Source of the DNA: Ramlibacter tataouinensis
Lineage (GTDB): Bacteria > Pseudomonadota > Gammaproteobacteria > Burkholderiales > Burkholderiaceae_C
Assembly: GCF_001580455.1 (NCBI RefSeq)
Contig: NZ_CP010951.1
Span: 3,311,001 to 3,375,000 of the forward strand
DNA: 64,000 nt
Direction of reading: 5' to 3'
In this document: positions 52,759 through 61,417 of the stretch, piece by piece
How positions within the stretch are numbered: position 1 is the first letter of the stretch
Layout of the letters: the number at the start of each line of letters is the position of its first letter
The notes under the pieces: model-generated
Seen by the model: the letters and a program-made list of their open reading frames with translations, nothing else
Database searches by the model: none
Told to the model about the DNA's origin: nothing
Program-made: the position numbers and the translations under genes

Positions 52759-52787
52759 AGTGCGGCAGCGGCAGACGCTGCCGCACT
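52759..52787. terminator. Bidirectional hairpin between SDR and MerR genes
   Basis: AGTGCGGCAGCG (52759-52770) and CGCTGCCGCACT (52776-52787) form a perfect 12-bp stem with loop GCAGA between two convergent genes. No T-run is present. Confidence 0.5.
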
Positions 52788-52825
52788 GGGCCTATGACTC
52801 GCGAATCTAAGGCTGTCAGTCGGCA

Positions 52826-53731
52826 TCACTCGCGCGCGCTGCGCCAACTCGCCACCGCGGCGACGGCGTCGTGCAGCGTGGCCGCGATGAGCACGCCCTC
52901 GGGTCCGGCGACACGGCGCACCCCACTGCCGCCGGCCCACAGCTGGATGGTGGCGGGCAGTAGGGCCCGGAGTTGCAGCAGCAGCGAAGGGATCTGCCGC
53001 GCCGGAAATGCTGCCGAGAACGACAGGCCCACGACGTCGGCATGGTGCGCCTCGGCGGCGTGCGCCACTTCCAGCAGCGGCAACTGCGTGCCAAGCGAAA
53101 TGCACTGCGCGCCTTCCAGCGCTAGCAACGCCTCCACCATCAGCAGACCCATTGCGTGCTGTTCGTTCGGCAGTGTGGTGAGCAGAACTCGCGGCTCGAG
53201 GCCGCGCGGCACCACTGCCATGGCTTGTCGCATGACCCGTTCCGTGAGTTCTGCAAAGAGGTGCTCCTCGAACACCTGCAGCCGACCTTGTTGCCAGCCC
53301 AGTCCGATCAACTCGGTCAGCGGCGCCATTGTGTGCTGGACAAAACGTGACAAACCCTCTCGCGCCAGGATCTGTTGCATGGACTGGGTATAGGCGTCCA
53401 CTTGGTGCAGATGAATTAGTGAGAACAGCCGAGCCAGGGACTCGGGCGTTTCTGCGAGCGGCGTCTCAAGCGAAGGCCCGCCACCACGGGTCGACAACAG
53501 GGCGAATTCCTCGTCCGGCATCGCTATCAGACGCCCCGGGCGGTAGCCCGAGTACATCAGTCGTTTGATGAGCCGCAGGTGCTCCACCTGCTCCTCTGTG
53601 TAGATCCTTACGCCGTGCAAATCTCGCCCCGGGACAGGGAAGCCGTAACGACGCTCCCACACCCGTAGGACGTCCTTCGACAGTCCGACGTCGCGCTCGA
53701 CGGCCGCGATGCTGAGGCGAACTTGACTCAT
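52826..53731 (-). CDS. MerR-family regulator with cobalamin-binding domain, CarH/LitR-like
   Basis: This is a 301-residue regulator. Residues 1-70 form a MerR helix-turn-helix (KDVLRVWERRYGFP, RIYTEEQVEHL). Residues ~95-170 are the helical cap with the CarH signature W-x9-EH (Trp146, Glu156, His157). Residues ~182-300 are the B12-binding Rossmann domain with E-x-H-x-x-G (Glu190, His192, Gly195), VVGLSFS and WAGGSG. CarH-type proteins bind adenosylcobalamin and release DNA in light. The residue after Trp146 is Gln, where Thermus CarH has the His that forms the light adduct. The start ATG 53731 is divergent from the GH3 gene. Confidence 0.87.
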   Translation of the reverse strand: MSQVRLSIAAVERDVGLSKDVLRVWERRYGFPVPGRDLHGVRIYTEEQVEHLRLIKRLMYSGYRPGRLIAMPDEEFALLSTRGGGPSLETPLAETPESLARLFSLIHLHQVDAYTQSMQQILAREGLSRFVQHTMAPLTELIGLGWQQGRLQVFEEHLFAELTERVMRQAMAVVPRGLEPRVLLTTLPNEQHAMGLLMVEALLALEGAQCISLGTQLPLLEVAHAAEAHHADVVGLSFSAAFPARQIPSLLLQLRALLPATIQLWAGGSGVRRVAGPEGVLIAATLHDAVAAVASWRSARE

Positions 53732-54080
53732 GTTTGTCTGAGTAAAGATTTGACAGATGCGGCTCCGATGACTACCTTGGCCGCAAGCATGCATTGTCCA
53801 AGACAACTCTAGCTCTAGCGCAGAAACGAGTCTTTCTCATGTTTCGCTGGCTCAAGCATCCGGCAGCCACGCATCGACTAGATCATCTTGCCGCGGCCCT
53901 GAGCACGTCAACAAGGCGTAGACCGAGGGCAAGCCAATGCCCTATTCGAACCACAACCCCGACTACCAGGTGGCCTCTCGACGCGATTCGGTTCGGCGCG
54001 AAGGTCGGCACGGTCACGGCGTTTCAGTTTCTGGTGGAGGGCGCGAAGGCAAGGTAGGACAGACGCCAAAGGAGTTGCCC
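53732..54080. other. Regulatory gap between the MerR and GH3 genes
   Basis: No credible gene lies in these 349 bp. Near the MerR start there is TTTGTCTGAGTAAAGATTTGACAGA (read as two related half-sites, TTTGTC and TGACAG, 53733-53757), overlapping a possible plus-strand promoter TTGACA (53750-53755), 17 bp, TACCTT (53773-53778). This is a plausible operator for the divergent regulator. An in-frame extension of the GH3 frame to 53937 lacks a ribosome binding site. Confidence 0.4.
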
Positions 54081-56255
54081 ATGCAGACGCGCGTTGGACG
54101 AACGGCAGCATCGCTCGAGGATTCCCTGCACCACCGCAACGTGGCCGACTCCCGCGACTCCGACAGCCGCGCCGCCGACACTGAGGCGCGGATGAGTGAT
54201 GACGAGCGCTTCCAACTGCTGCGCAGCGAGCTCGCGATTCCCTGGCCAGGGCTGCCACCGCCACCAGCGCACTGGAAGATTTCGTCCGGCCGCGTGCCCG
54301 GCATCCCGCGGCTGGACATTCCTGACCTTGCCGAAACGGACGCCAGCCTCGGCATCATCAATCCGTTCGGCCTGCGCGAAGGTGACGTGGCCACCGCGCT
54401 GCCGGCCGGGCAGGCGCTGGCCGCGACCTTCAATGCCAACCTTGCGCACGACAGCGGCGTCATGCTTGGCGCCGAGGCCCGCGCCAAGGGCTTCAACGTG
54501 CTGCTCGGCGGTGGTCTCAACCTCGCGCGGGACTTCTATTGCGGGCGCAACTTCGAGTATCTGGGCGAGGACCCGCTGCTGGCCGGCGTGCTGGCCGGCG
54601 AGTCGGTGCGCGGCACGCAAAGCCAGGGCGTCATCGCCACCGTCAAGCACTACTCGCTGAACGTGCAGGAGACGCTGCGAGACACGCTGGATGCGCGCAT
54701 CGAGGACAGCGCGCACCGCGAATCGGACCTGCTGGCATTCCAGATTGCGATCGAGCGCGGGCAGCCGGGGGCCGTGATGGGCGCGTACAACCGCATCAAC
54801 GGCGAGCACGCCAGCAGCAATGCGCACCTGTTGACCACCGTGCTCAAGCAGGACTGGGGATACCCGGGCTGGGTGATGTCCGATCGGGGCGCGGTACACA
54901 GCGTCGAAAGCTTCAACTGCGGGTTGGACCAGCAAAGCGGCGCCGCGCTCGACCGGCAGGTCTGGTTCGACGGGCCGCTGCGCGAGGAGGTCGCGGCGGG
55001 GCGCGTGAGCCGCGCGCGGCTGTCCGACGCCGTGCGCCGCATCCTGCGCTCGGTCTACGCCGCAGGCGCGGACCGGCCGCTCAAAGAGAGTGCGATCGAC
55101 TACGCAGCGCATGCTCAGATGGCCCGCGAGATCGCGGCTCAGGGCATGGTACTGCTGAAGAACGACGGCGTGCTGCCGCTGGCCGATGCCGGCGCCGGAC
55201 CGGTCTTGGTCGTGGGCGGCCAGGCGCACCTTGGCGTCTTGGCAGGGTACGGCTCCAGCATGGTCACGCCGGTGTGCGGGGTCGCGGCCAGCATCCCGGT
55301 GGGCGCGCCGAGCGGCTTTGGCGTGAGCAGCCGGCAGGTCTACTTCGCTTCGTCGCCACTGGAGGCGCTGCGCAACGCGCTGCCGTACAGGCAATTCAGC
55401 TATGACAGCGGCTACTTCCCGCAGACCACGGCCGCGCGGGCGGCGCACGCATCGCTGGTCATCGTGTTCGCCACCCAATGGCAAGGCGAAAGTATGGACG
55501 CGGACAGCCTGACGCTGCCGCAGGGCCAGGACGCGTTGATCGCGGCGATCACACAGGCCAATCCGAACACCCTCGTCGTGCTGCAAACCGGCAATCCGGT
55601 GCGCATGCCATGGCTGAAGCAGGTGCGCGCCGTGCTGCAGGCATGGTACCCGGGGCAAGAGGGCGGGGCAGCCATCGCCGACGTGCTCAGCGGCCGCGTG
55701 AACCCCAGCGGGCGGCTGCCGATCACCTTTCCGCTGGCTGAATCGCAGGCACCGCGCGCGCGTGCCCCTGGCTTGGGTGCGCCCGACGGCAAGTCGCTCA
55801 CCGTCAACTATTTCGAAGGCTCTGACGTCGGCTACCGCTGGTACGCAAAGCACGGCTTGCGGCCGCTCTTTGCGTTCGGCCATGGCTTGTCGTACACGCA
55901 CTTCAAACATCTCGGCCTGAAGCTGGCAATCGAGGGCAGCACGCTGGTCGCCCGGTTCGAAGTCGAGAACATCGGCGAGCGCCTCGGCGCCGATGTGCCG
56001 CAGCTTTACCTCGTCGAAGCTGCAGGCCAGCCCGTGCGACGCTTGGTCGGCTTCGAGCGAGTCGAGCTGCAGCCTGGTGAGCGCCGTGCTGTGCAAATGA
56101 CAATCGACGCCCGTCTGCTCGCACGGTGGGAAGGCGAGGGTTGGTCGCAGCATGCCGGCCGCTATCGCTGCGCCCTGGGCCGCTCGGCGCTGAGGATCGG
56201 GCGCCGTGTTGGCATCGTGCTGCCGCAGCGCACGCTCCCCCCATCAAGGCCCTAG
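54081..56255 (+). CDS. Glycoside hydrolase family 3 (beta-glucosidase-like)
   Basis: This 724-residue protein hydrolyses glycosidic bonds from the non-reducing end with retention. The GH3 N-domain has RDFYCGRNFEYLGEDP near residue 150, KHYSLNVQE near 190 and the nucleophile Asp in GWVMSDRGAVHS near 265. The GH3 C-domain follows (GMVLLKNDGVLPL; WYPGQEGGAAIADVLSG) and a fibronectin-III-like domain ends the protein (RRLVGFERVEL). ATG 54081 has AAAGGAG 6 bp upstream. No signal peptide is visible, so it looks cytoplasmic. No sugar transporter is adjacent; the substrate is unknown. Confidence 0.93.
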   Translation: MQTRVGRTAASLEDSLHHRNVADSRDSDSRAADTEARMSDDERFQLLRSELAIPWPGLPPPPAHWKISSGRVPGIPRLDIPDLAETDASLGIINPFGLREGDVATALPAGQALAATFNANLAHDSGVMLGAEARAKGFNVLLGGGLNLARDFYCGRNFEYLGEDPLLAGVLAGESVRGTQSQGVIATVKHYSLNVQETLRDTLDARIEDSAHRESDLLAFQIAIERGQPGAVMGAYNRINGEHASSNAHLLTTVLKQDWGYPGWVMSDRGAVHSVESFNCGLDQQSGAALDRQVWFDGPLREEVAAGRVSRARLSDAVRRILRSVYAAGADRPLKESAIDYAAHAQMAREIAAQGMVLLKNDGVLPLADAGAGPVLVVGGQAHLGVLAGYGSSMVTPVCGVAASIPVGAPSGFGVSSRQVYFASSPLEALRNALPYRQFSYDSGYFPQTTAARAAHASLVIVFATQWQGESMDADSLTLPQGQDALIAAITQANPNTLVVLQTGNPVRMPWLKQVRAVLQAWYPGQEGGAAIADVLSGRVNPSGRLPITFPLAESQAPRARAPGLGAPDGKSLTVNYFEGSDVGYRWYAKHGLRPLFAFGHGLSYTHFKHLGLKLAIEGSTLVARFEVENIGERLGADVPQLYLVEAAGQPVRRLVGFERVELQPGERRAVQMTIDARLLARWEGEGWSQHAGRYRCALGRSALRIGRRVGIVLPQRTLPPSRP

Positions 56256-56780
56256 CGCGGACCAATCACGTCTTGGTCGCGTTTGACGACCGTGCGCTCG
56301 ACGAGCGAGTTGATGAGAGATGGAACTTCCATGTGGCTTTGAGTTGCCGGCTGCCGCAAACGCGCGGTCAGCTCGGAAGGGGGAGAGTCCCTTTCTGCCC
56401 TGGTCGCTCTGCCATGCGCGCCGGCGACTGCACGAAATGCAGGCCAAAAGCTGCTCTTGTTCTGAGTCAGCGCTGGCCTCCAAACAAAGCCCTAGCTGAC
56501 GAGCGTAGCCGCCCACAAGCTAAACGAAGTTCATGAGGATCGGCGAGCGCTTGGCCGCGATGACATCTCGGAAGAAAATATGGCTGTTAAGCCGAAGGAG
56601 TGCGGCGAGGCGAAGGTGCTGGAGGCGCAAGGCGCGGGAGCACCGTGTCCTTGGTCGCACCGACACACCCCGGAGTGCCCCGAGCCGGTCGAAATGCCGA
56701 GGCGTTCTCACTATTGGACGAAGGCGGCACTCTTGACTGCCCGGTAACCCGATCACATCGTCTCTGCCGATAAACGAAGA
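56256..56780. other. 525-bp region without a recognised gene
   Basis: Several short ORFs occur on both strands but none has a convincing start, composition or family motif. I see no transposase, tRNA or repeat. Base composition falls within this stretch, so it may be the seam of an insertion. Confidence 0.5.
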
Positions 56781-57335
56781 ATGAGCAATGAGAGGACAGT
56801 CAGAACGCCAGCGTCGATAGTTGTGACGTTGTTCTGGTGGTCCGCGCTGCTTGCGGCCATCGCGTATGTCATTGCGGTAGTTTTGATTTGTCATCCTTTC
56901 ACATGGAAGGCCGCGTACTGTTCGCGCCTGGACGACTTCGGTCCTTACTTCAATTTGAACATCCGCCCGAGCCTGTTCGCCGGATTTCTTGCACTTGGTG
57001 GATTCTTGCTTTCACTGGAGACCTTCATCATCTCCAACATGAAGAAGGACGTGTTCGATACCGACAAGTACAAGGAGGTATGGGAGCACCGAATCAAGAA
57101 GGGGGGCGTGGGCAGGAGATATGACCCACTGCGTGAGCTCAGCGGTGTGCTCTTCGCGTCCATTCTCGTCGCGATCCTGACCGCGATCCTGCAAATTTCA
57201 GTTGGACTGTATCCGTCGCTTTGGGCTGCTTTCATCTGCCTTTGGGCAGCCGCGTTCGCGCTCATGCTGCTGCTGAAATCCCTGTTGCTCATTCGCGCGA
57301 GCCTCAAGAGTATGTTCGACCACCTTGATGACTAA
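56781..57335 (+). CDS. Orphan four-helix membrane protein
   Basis: This is a 184-residue protein I do not recognise. It has two membrane segments in the first half (VTLFWWSALLAAIAYVIAV; SLFAGFLALGGFLLSLETF) and two in the second half (GVLFASILVAILTAILQI; LWAAFICLWAAAFALMLLL). Between them is a basic cytoplasmic-looking loop (NMKKDVFDTDKYKEVWEHRIKKGG). Codon use and lower G+C differ from the core region, suggesting transfer. The start is ATG 56781 with weak ribosome binding sequence. There is no close neighbour on the same strand. Confidence 0.65.
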   Translation: MSNERTVRTPASIVVTLFWWSALLAAIAYVIAVVLICHPFTWKAAYCSRLDDFGPYFNLNIRPSLFAGFLALGGFLLSLETFIISNMKKDVFDTDKYKEVWEHRIKKGGVGRRYDPLRELSGVLFASILVAILTAILQISVGLYPSLWAAFICLWAAAFALMLLLKSLLLIRASLKSMFDHLDD

Positions 57336-57375
57336 GCCGGCGTCGATCACCGGACGCGAGGCCAGCGGAGATCTT

Positions 57376-57465
57376 CTAGAAGCTGTGCTTGAGGCCGACA
57401 TCCACGCCATCGGAGTTCTTGTCCTCGGCTGTGATGGAGCAGTTCAGACCGACGTCTGCGGATCC
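57376..57465 (-). pseudogene. C-terminal fragment of an outer-membrane beta-barrel protein
   Basis: On the minus strand the frame ends NSDGVDVGLKHSF followed by TAG, the typical last strand with terminal Phe of porin-like proteins. The frame can be read back to about 57465 (DVGLNCSITAEDK) and then has no matching coding sequence. The rest of the gene is missing, possibly replaced by the carbonic anhydrase gene region. The assignment is weak. Confidence 0.35.
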
Positions 57466-57555
57466 GCCGCATCGCGCGGGTGATGGTCTGGAGCCTGGCC
57501 CTGGACCCCAGAATGGGATGAGGACCGGCCATGGGCGCCTGTTCGTGCCACTCGT

Positions 57556-58371
57556 CTACTTCAGGACCTCGCGCGCATGGACGGGCTGGACCGGCCGGTT
57601 GTTCGCGAACCCAAGCGCCTTCGAGAATTGTTCGACCTGCGCCTTCGAGACCGTCGGATGGTTCTTCATCACCAGCCACGAGACGCCCTCGGAACAAGGC
57701 GGCGTGGTGAGCGAGCCGTTGAAGCGGTAGTAGTCGCGGTTGTCCGGCAGCAACTGCGTCGCGCTGAAACGCGCGGTCAATTCCTCCTTCTCACCGGCCT
57801 TCGCGGGCATCTTCTCCCACAGCTTCGCCAGCATCGCATTTGCAGCGCCCTCGCGGAACAGGACAGCGACGACTGCCTGGTTTCCCTCCTTGTCAGCATG
57901 CACGAGGTGCGCTTCGAGCGGGAAGTGCTTGCCGGCGATTGTGTTCTCGCTCGGCGCGTGGAAATGGACCTGCTGCAGCTCGAAGCTGCGTGCACCGAGT
58001 CTGATCGTGCTGCCGGGCGCGTACTCGATCTGCACCGTGTGGCCGTTGTTCACGATGGCGGCCATGCCGGCCTTGTAGTCGAGCTTCAGCGGCTTGAGAT
58101 CGGCCTCAACGAACCCGCCGAGATCGATCGGCGACTGGTTGCGGCCGAGCGCGCACATTGCGTTCTTTGCGTCAAGCTTGGCCCAGTTCTGCGGGCCGGC
58201 TTCACCGGCATAGCCCCAGTGCTGCGCGAAGACCGGTCCCATGGCAACGGCAGTGAACAAGAACAACATGCGTGTTCGACGCGCTGACTTGATCCTGTCG
58301 GTCTCCCGTTTCTCGGGTGGAAGTGCTCCGAGGGCGGGTCGGTACGGAGAGATCAGTTTCAATTCCTTCAT
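57556..58371 (-). CDS. Alpha-class carbonic anhydrase, exported
   Basis: The enzyme interconverts CO2 and bicarbonate, here in the periplasm. The zinc ligands are in QVHFHAPSE (two His) and LEAHLVHAD (third His). The conserved HWGY at the mature N-terminus, RNQSPIDL, and SLTTPPCSEGVSWLV are also present; the two Cys (MCALG and PPCSEG) probably form the usual disulfide. The mature domain is ~220 residues. ATG 58371 is preceded by AGGAG; an alternative ATG at 58269 would start right at the signal peptide (MLFLFTAVAMGPVFA). It lies in the accessory region near the urease genes. Confidence 0.93.
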   Translation of the reverse strand: MKELKLISPYRPALGALPPEKRETDRIKSARRTRMLFLFTAVAMGPVFAQHWGYAGEAGPQNWAKLDAKNAMCALGRNQSPIDLGGFVEADLKPLKLDYKAGMAAIVNNGHTVQIEYAPGSTIRLGARSFELQQVHFHAPSENTIAGKHFPLEAHLVHADKEGNQAVVAVLFREGAANAMLAKLWEKMPAKAGEKEELTARFSATQLLPDNRDYYRFNGSLTTPPCSEGVSWLVMKNHPTVSKAQVEQFSKALGFANNRPVQPVHAREVLK

Positions 58372-58809
58372 GATCAGCTGCTCCTGTAGAACACTTACTG
58401 GCGAGCGCATCGCGAAGTAGCAAGAGATCGTCAGGGGGAGCGCGCCCGGTAAGCCACGGTGACGAAAGCACTGAAAGAAATGTGAAATGTGAAGTTGAGG
58501 CCGTCACCTTTTCAAGCTGTTCTTGGACGACGACCTGAACCGCGGCAAAAGCTATACCTGAAGCGTTGGCACAAAGTTCCTCCACTTCGTATCGATGCTC
58601 ACGGGAATTCCGCAGTCCGCGACGAGGACCCGTCTCCGCCGGAACATACTGAGGATGAAGTTCCAAAGCCATCACGAGCACACAACATGAAAGGTCCTCT
58701 CGAGCTATTCGATGAGTCTCCCAGTTGTTACAACGGTGTCGGTTTGGCACTTTCCAGGGTCACATCCCATGGTTAGGCGTCGAACGCATCTTCGACGCGC
58801 GGCGATCGC
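58372..58809. other. 438-bp region without a recognised gene
   Basis: The region lies upstream of the carbonic anhydrase gene and downstream of the EamA gene. Short ORFs on both strands show no family motif. It must hold the carbonic anhydrase promoter, but I could not pick a convincing -35/-10 pair. Confidence 0.5.
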
Positions 58810-59874
58810 CTAGTGCCTGTGTGTGTGATGCACGTCCGGTACATGGGGGTGGCTGTGCCGGCCCGGCTCGTGCTGGTGCAGATGGCTGTGTTCGACTTCG
58901 GGCATAGGATCATGGACGTGATCGTGGTGCCCGTCGCCATGCCGGTGAGCATGTTCATGCTGCAGTGGTTCGTGCACATGATCGTGTTCGTGTCGTTCAA
59001 AAAGGTGCACGACCACGCCAAGCAGCATCAGCAGTGCACCCGCGCCCATCCCCCAGCTCAGACTGCGCTCGCCCAGACCGATGGCCAGCGCTGCCCCGAT
59101 GAAGGGAGCGAAGGCAAAGACAGAACCTGTGCGTGCGGCGCCGAAGGCCCGTTGCGCCAGAAGATACATTCGCAGGCTGAGGCCATAGCCGGTCGCGCCA
59201 ATCGCGAGCAGGCCCAGGATCTGTCCCAGGCTCGGCACGGACTCACCCCAGACAAGCGCCAGCAGCAGCGCCACCGGAGCGCCGATGCATGACTTCAACA
59301 AGACGACCTGCGCCGGATTGCGTTCGGCGAGCCCGCGTGACAAGGTGTTGTCGATGCCCCATGCAGCGGTGGCGAGCAGCACGGCCGCGACGCCGAGCAG
59401 TTGACCTTTCCCGGCAGCGCCACGGTCGATGATCAGGATCATTCCCCCCGCCATGAGTAGCAGCATGGCCGTCCAGACTCGGCGGTCCATGGACTCGTGG
59501 TAAAGCCATCGTGCAAGGAGGGCGGTGAACAGGGCTTCCAACGCCAAGATCAACGAGGCACTGGTGGCGCTGGTGTTCTGCAAACCCCAAGCCAGGGCAA
59601 CCGGGCCGATGACGGCGCCGAAGGCGGCCATCGCCAGTAAGCGCGGCAGGTCGCCGCGTCGCACCTTGGCTTCACGCTTGGCGGGCTGCCGAAGCACTCC
59701 ACTGAGCAACGCGGCGCCCGCGTACAGCAAGGCTGCCGTGATGAATGGCCCTACGCCGGCGCCGGCGCGCTGCACCAGCGGGGTGCTGACACCGAACAGC
59801 GTCGCAGCTAGCACTGCCAGGAAGCCGCCGCGTAGTGCCGGCAAGTCGCGCCAGGGTTCGACAATCGCCTTCAC
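58810..59874 (-). CDS. EamA/DMT transporter with His-rich C-terminal tail
   Basis: This is a 354-residue inner-membrane protein. Residues ~15-290 form ten helices in two EamA repeats (GGFLAVLAATLFGVSTPLVQ; LATAAWGIDNTLSRGLAERN). The last ~60 residues are a His/Asp/Glu-rich tail with many HEHDH, HRHGDGHHDH and HSHLHQHE units, about 25 His in all, which should bind divalent metals such as Ni, Zn or Co. EamA transporters usually export metabolites. The tail suggests metal-linked transport, possibly nickel for the nearby urease; this is inference. Confidence 0.88.
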   Translation of the reverse strand: MKAIVEPWRDLPALRGGFLAVLAATLFGVSTPLVQRAGAGVGPFITAALLYAGAALLSGVLRQPAKREAKVRRGDLPRLLAMAAFGAVIGPVALAWGLQNTSATSASLILALEALFTALLARWLYHESMDRRVWTAMLLLMAGGMILIIDRGAAGKGQLLGVAAVLLATAAWGIDNTLSRGLAERNPAQVVLLKSCIGAPVALLLALVWGESVPSLGQILGLLAIGATGYGLSLRMYLLAQRAFGAARTGSVFAFAPFIGAALAIGLGERSLSWGMGAGALLMLLGVVVHLFERHEHDHVHEPLQHEHAHRHGDGHHDHVHDPMPEVEHSHLHQHEPGRHSHPHVPDVHHTHRH

Positions 59875-59962
59875 TGTGGCAAAGCAGAAGCTGCTCTCCG
59901 AATATCACCAGACGCATTGGGCCGACACTCTGTTGGAGCCCGGACGGGTTGACGAAGCTGGA

Positions 59963-61336
59963 CTACTGGGCCACGCCACTGGGAACGGCGGAGAGGCTCT
60001 TCAAGAGACGCTGAAATTCCGGCGATTCACGCAGCAACCTTCCGCCTATCTCCCGGAGCTTGTCCACCTGTTCACCTGACAGTGAGAAGCTGGTCGGGAG
60101 GTCCATGAAGTACCGCCGCTCATGAGGGTCATGGATGCCGGCAAAACCAACCTCGATCTGAAAAAAATCAATGGGGTGGGTCCCCCGCTCCTGAAGAATT
60201 CGCACATTGTCATGCAGCAGTGAGATCTGATCGTAGGAGTAGCGGTCAATCGAGATACCACCTGACTTGAGAAGCTGCGACAAGATGCCAGGGGCGGATT
60301 CGCGCGAACCCCAGTCCGTCTCCGGATTGGATAGCGAGTTGACGACAATGACCGCGAAGCGGTTCATGCCGTCGAAGCCAGTGATCTCGCGAAACCGCTG
60401 GCTTGCAATTGCGATCTCGAGTCCTTCAAGCAGTGTGCGAAGTCCGAGGTTGTCCGCGACCCCGCCGTCGACGACATGCAAATACCTGAACTTGGTTGCG
60501 TCGGTCAGTGCAGCCAGTTCCGCACGACGACGTTCGGCGCGATCAAACACCGAGCGGCTCACGCCTGTTCCGATCATCTCTCGAACCCTCTTGTCCAAGT
60601 CAGATCCACATGTCCCGGCATAGTTATCCAGCGTGATCGGCTCAAAGACGACAGGAACCGCAGAGGAAGACGCCGCGGCGCGCGCGAGGCGGACGCTCGC
60701 AAGGTCTGCGCAAATCACATCGAAGGTGTTCTGATTGAAGGTGAAGCGAGCGCCAGTTGAAATCTCCGTGGCCGACACGGAAACAAGAGGCGCATCCCTC
60801 TTTGCCATGAGGTCCGCATACGTCGCACCTTGAAAAAGGATCTCGTCATAGAAGTCGGCGGCAAGCTCCGTACGGCTATAGCTGCTGCAACAAATCTTTG
60901 TCCAGTTAACCGGGTTCAGTACCTGCGACAGAAGATGGCCCTGAACGTTGCGCTTGAGGAAGCGCGACTCAAACTCATCGAACAGCCGATCCCCATGCAG
61001 TGCGTATGCGAGCGCGGTGAAACTGCCCCCCGACACTCCTGTGATCACCTTCACCTCGTTCAGAAGCGGGTGCGGACCTTGCGGGCCTGGGACACTGGTT
61101 CGGCGCAGCTCTTCGAGCACGCCGTATGAGAGCGCGGCAGCGCGAGTGCCGCCGCCGGACATCGCGATCACCAACCCAAACGTCGGGTCGCCTCTCAGCA
61201 ACTGCAAATTGCCGATCCTGTAGCCGTAAGCCGGATCGTAGGTCTTCAGCGGCTGCGTGATCGGACGTGATGCGCACGCTGTCAGCAGCAACGCGACGAA
61301 AACCCCAACTGCCCAACTGCAAACGCGCCGGTTCAT
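59963..61336 (-). CDS. Patatin-like phospholipase lipoprotein
   Basis: This 457-residue protein has a lipobox (LLLTACAS) after its signal sequence. The patatin domain shows the oxyanion segment AMSGGGTRAAAL near residue 72, the nucleophile elbow GVSGGSFTA near residue 113 and the catalytic Asp in DGGVADNLG near residue 300. It would hydrolyse acyl ester bonds of lipids from a membrane-bound position. ATG 61336 (MNRRVCS) follows AGGGGAA; an upstream in-frame start at 61390 is less likely. The EamA gene follows on the same strand after 88 bp. Confidence 0.87.
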   Translation of the reverse strand: MNRRVCSWAVGVFVALLLTACASRPITQPLKTYDPAYGYRIGNLQLLRGDPTFGLVIAMSGGGTRAAALSYGVLEELRRTSVPGPQGPHPLLNEVKVITGVSGGSFTALAYALHGDRLFDEFESRFLKRNVQGHLLSQVLNPVNWTKICCSSYSRTELAADFYDEILFQGATYADLMAKRDAPLVSVSATEISTGARFTFNQNTFDVICADLASVRLARAAASSSAVPVVFEPITLDNYAGTCGSDLDKRVREMIGTGVSRSVFDRAERRRAELAALTDATKFRYLHVVDGGVADNLGLRTLLEGLEIAIASQRFREITGFDGMNRFAVIVVNSLSNPETDWGSRESAPGILSQLLKSGGISIDRYSYDQISLLHDNVRILQERGTHPIDFFQIEVGFAGIHDPHERRYFMDLPTSFSLSGEQVDKLREIGGRLLRESPEFQRLLKSLSAVPSGVAQ

Positions 61337-61417
61337 GAGATTCCCCTGCGGATCGACCTCCAGATTGGACCCAACGTCGTGGGCAAACACAACCTCCTCA
61401 CTTCATGGCAGCCTTTT

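Noticed and set aside
53794..54057. 87-codon plus-strand ORF before the GH3 gene
   Set aside because: It needs a TTG start, has no ribosome binding site and no family motif.
53937..54080. N-terminal extension of the GH3 protein by 48 residues
   Set aside because: No ribosome binding site and odd composition, whereas ATG 54081 has AAAGGAG at ideal spacing.
58202..58750. 182-codon minus-strand ORF upstream of the carbonic anhydrase
   Set aside because: It overlaps the carbonic anhydrase N-terminus in another frame and shows no motif or start signal.
58813..59292. 159-codon plus-strand ORF opposite the EamA His-rich tail
   Set aside because: It is the reverse reading of the CAY-rich codons, giving an artificial Met/Val-rich product.
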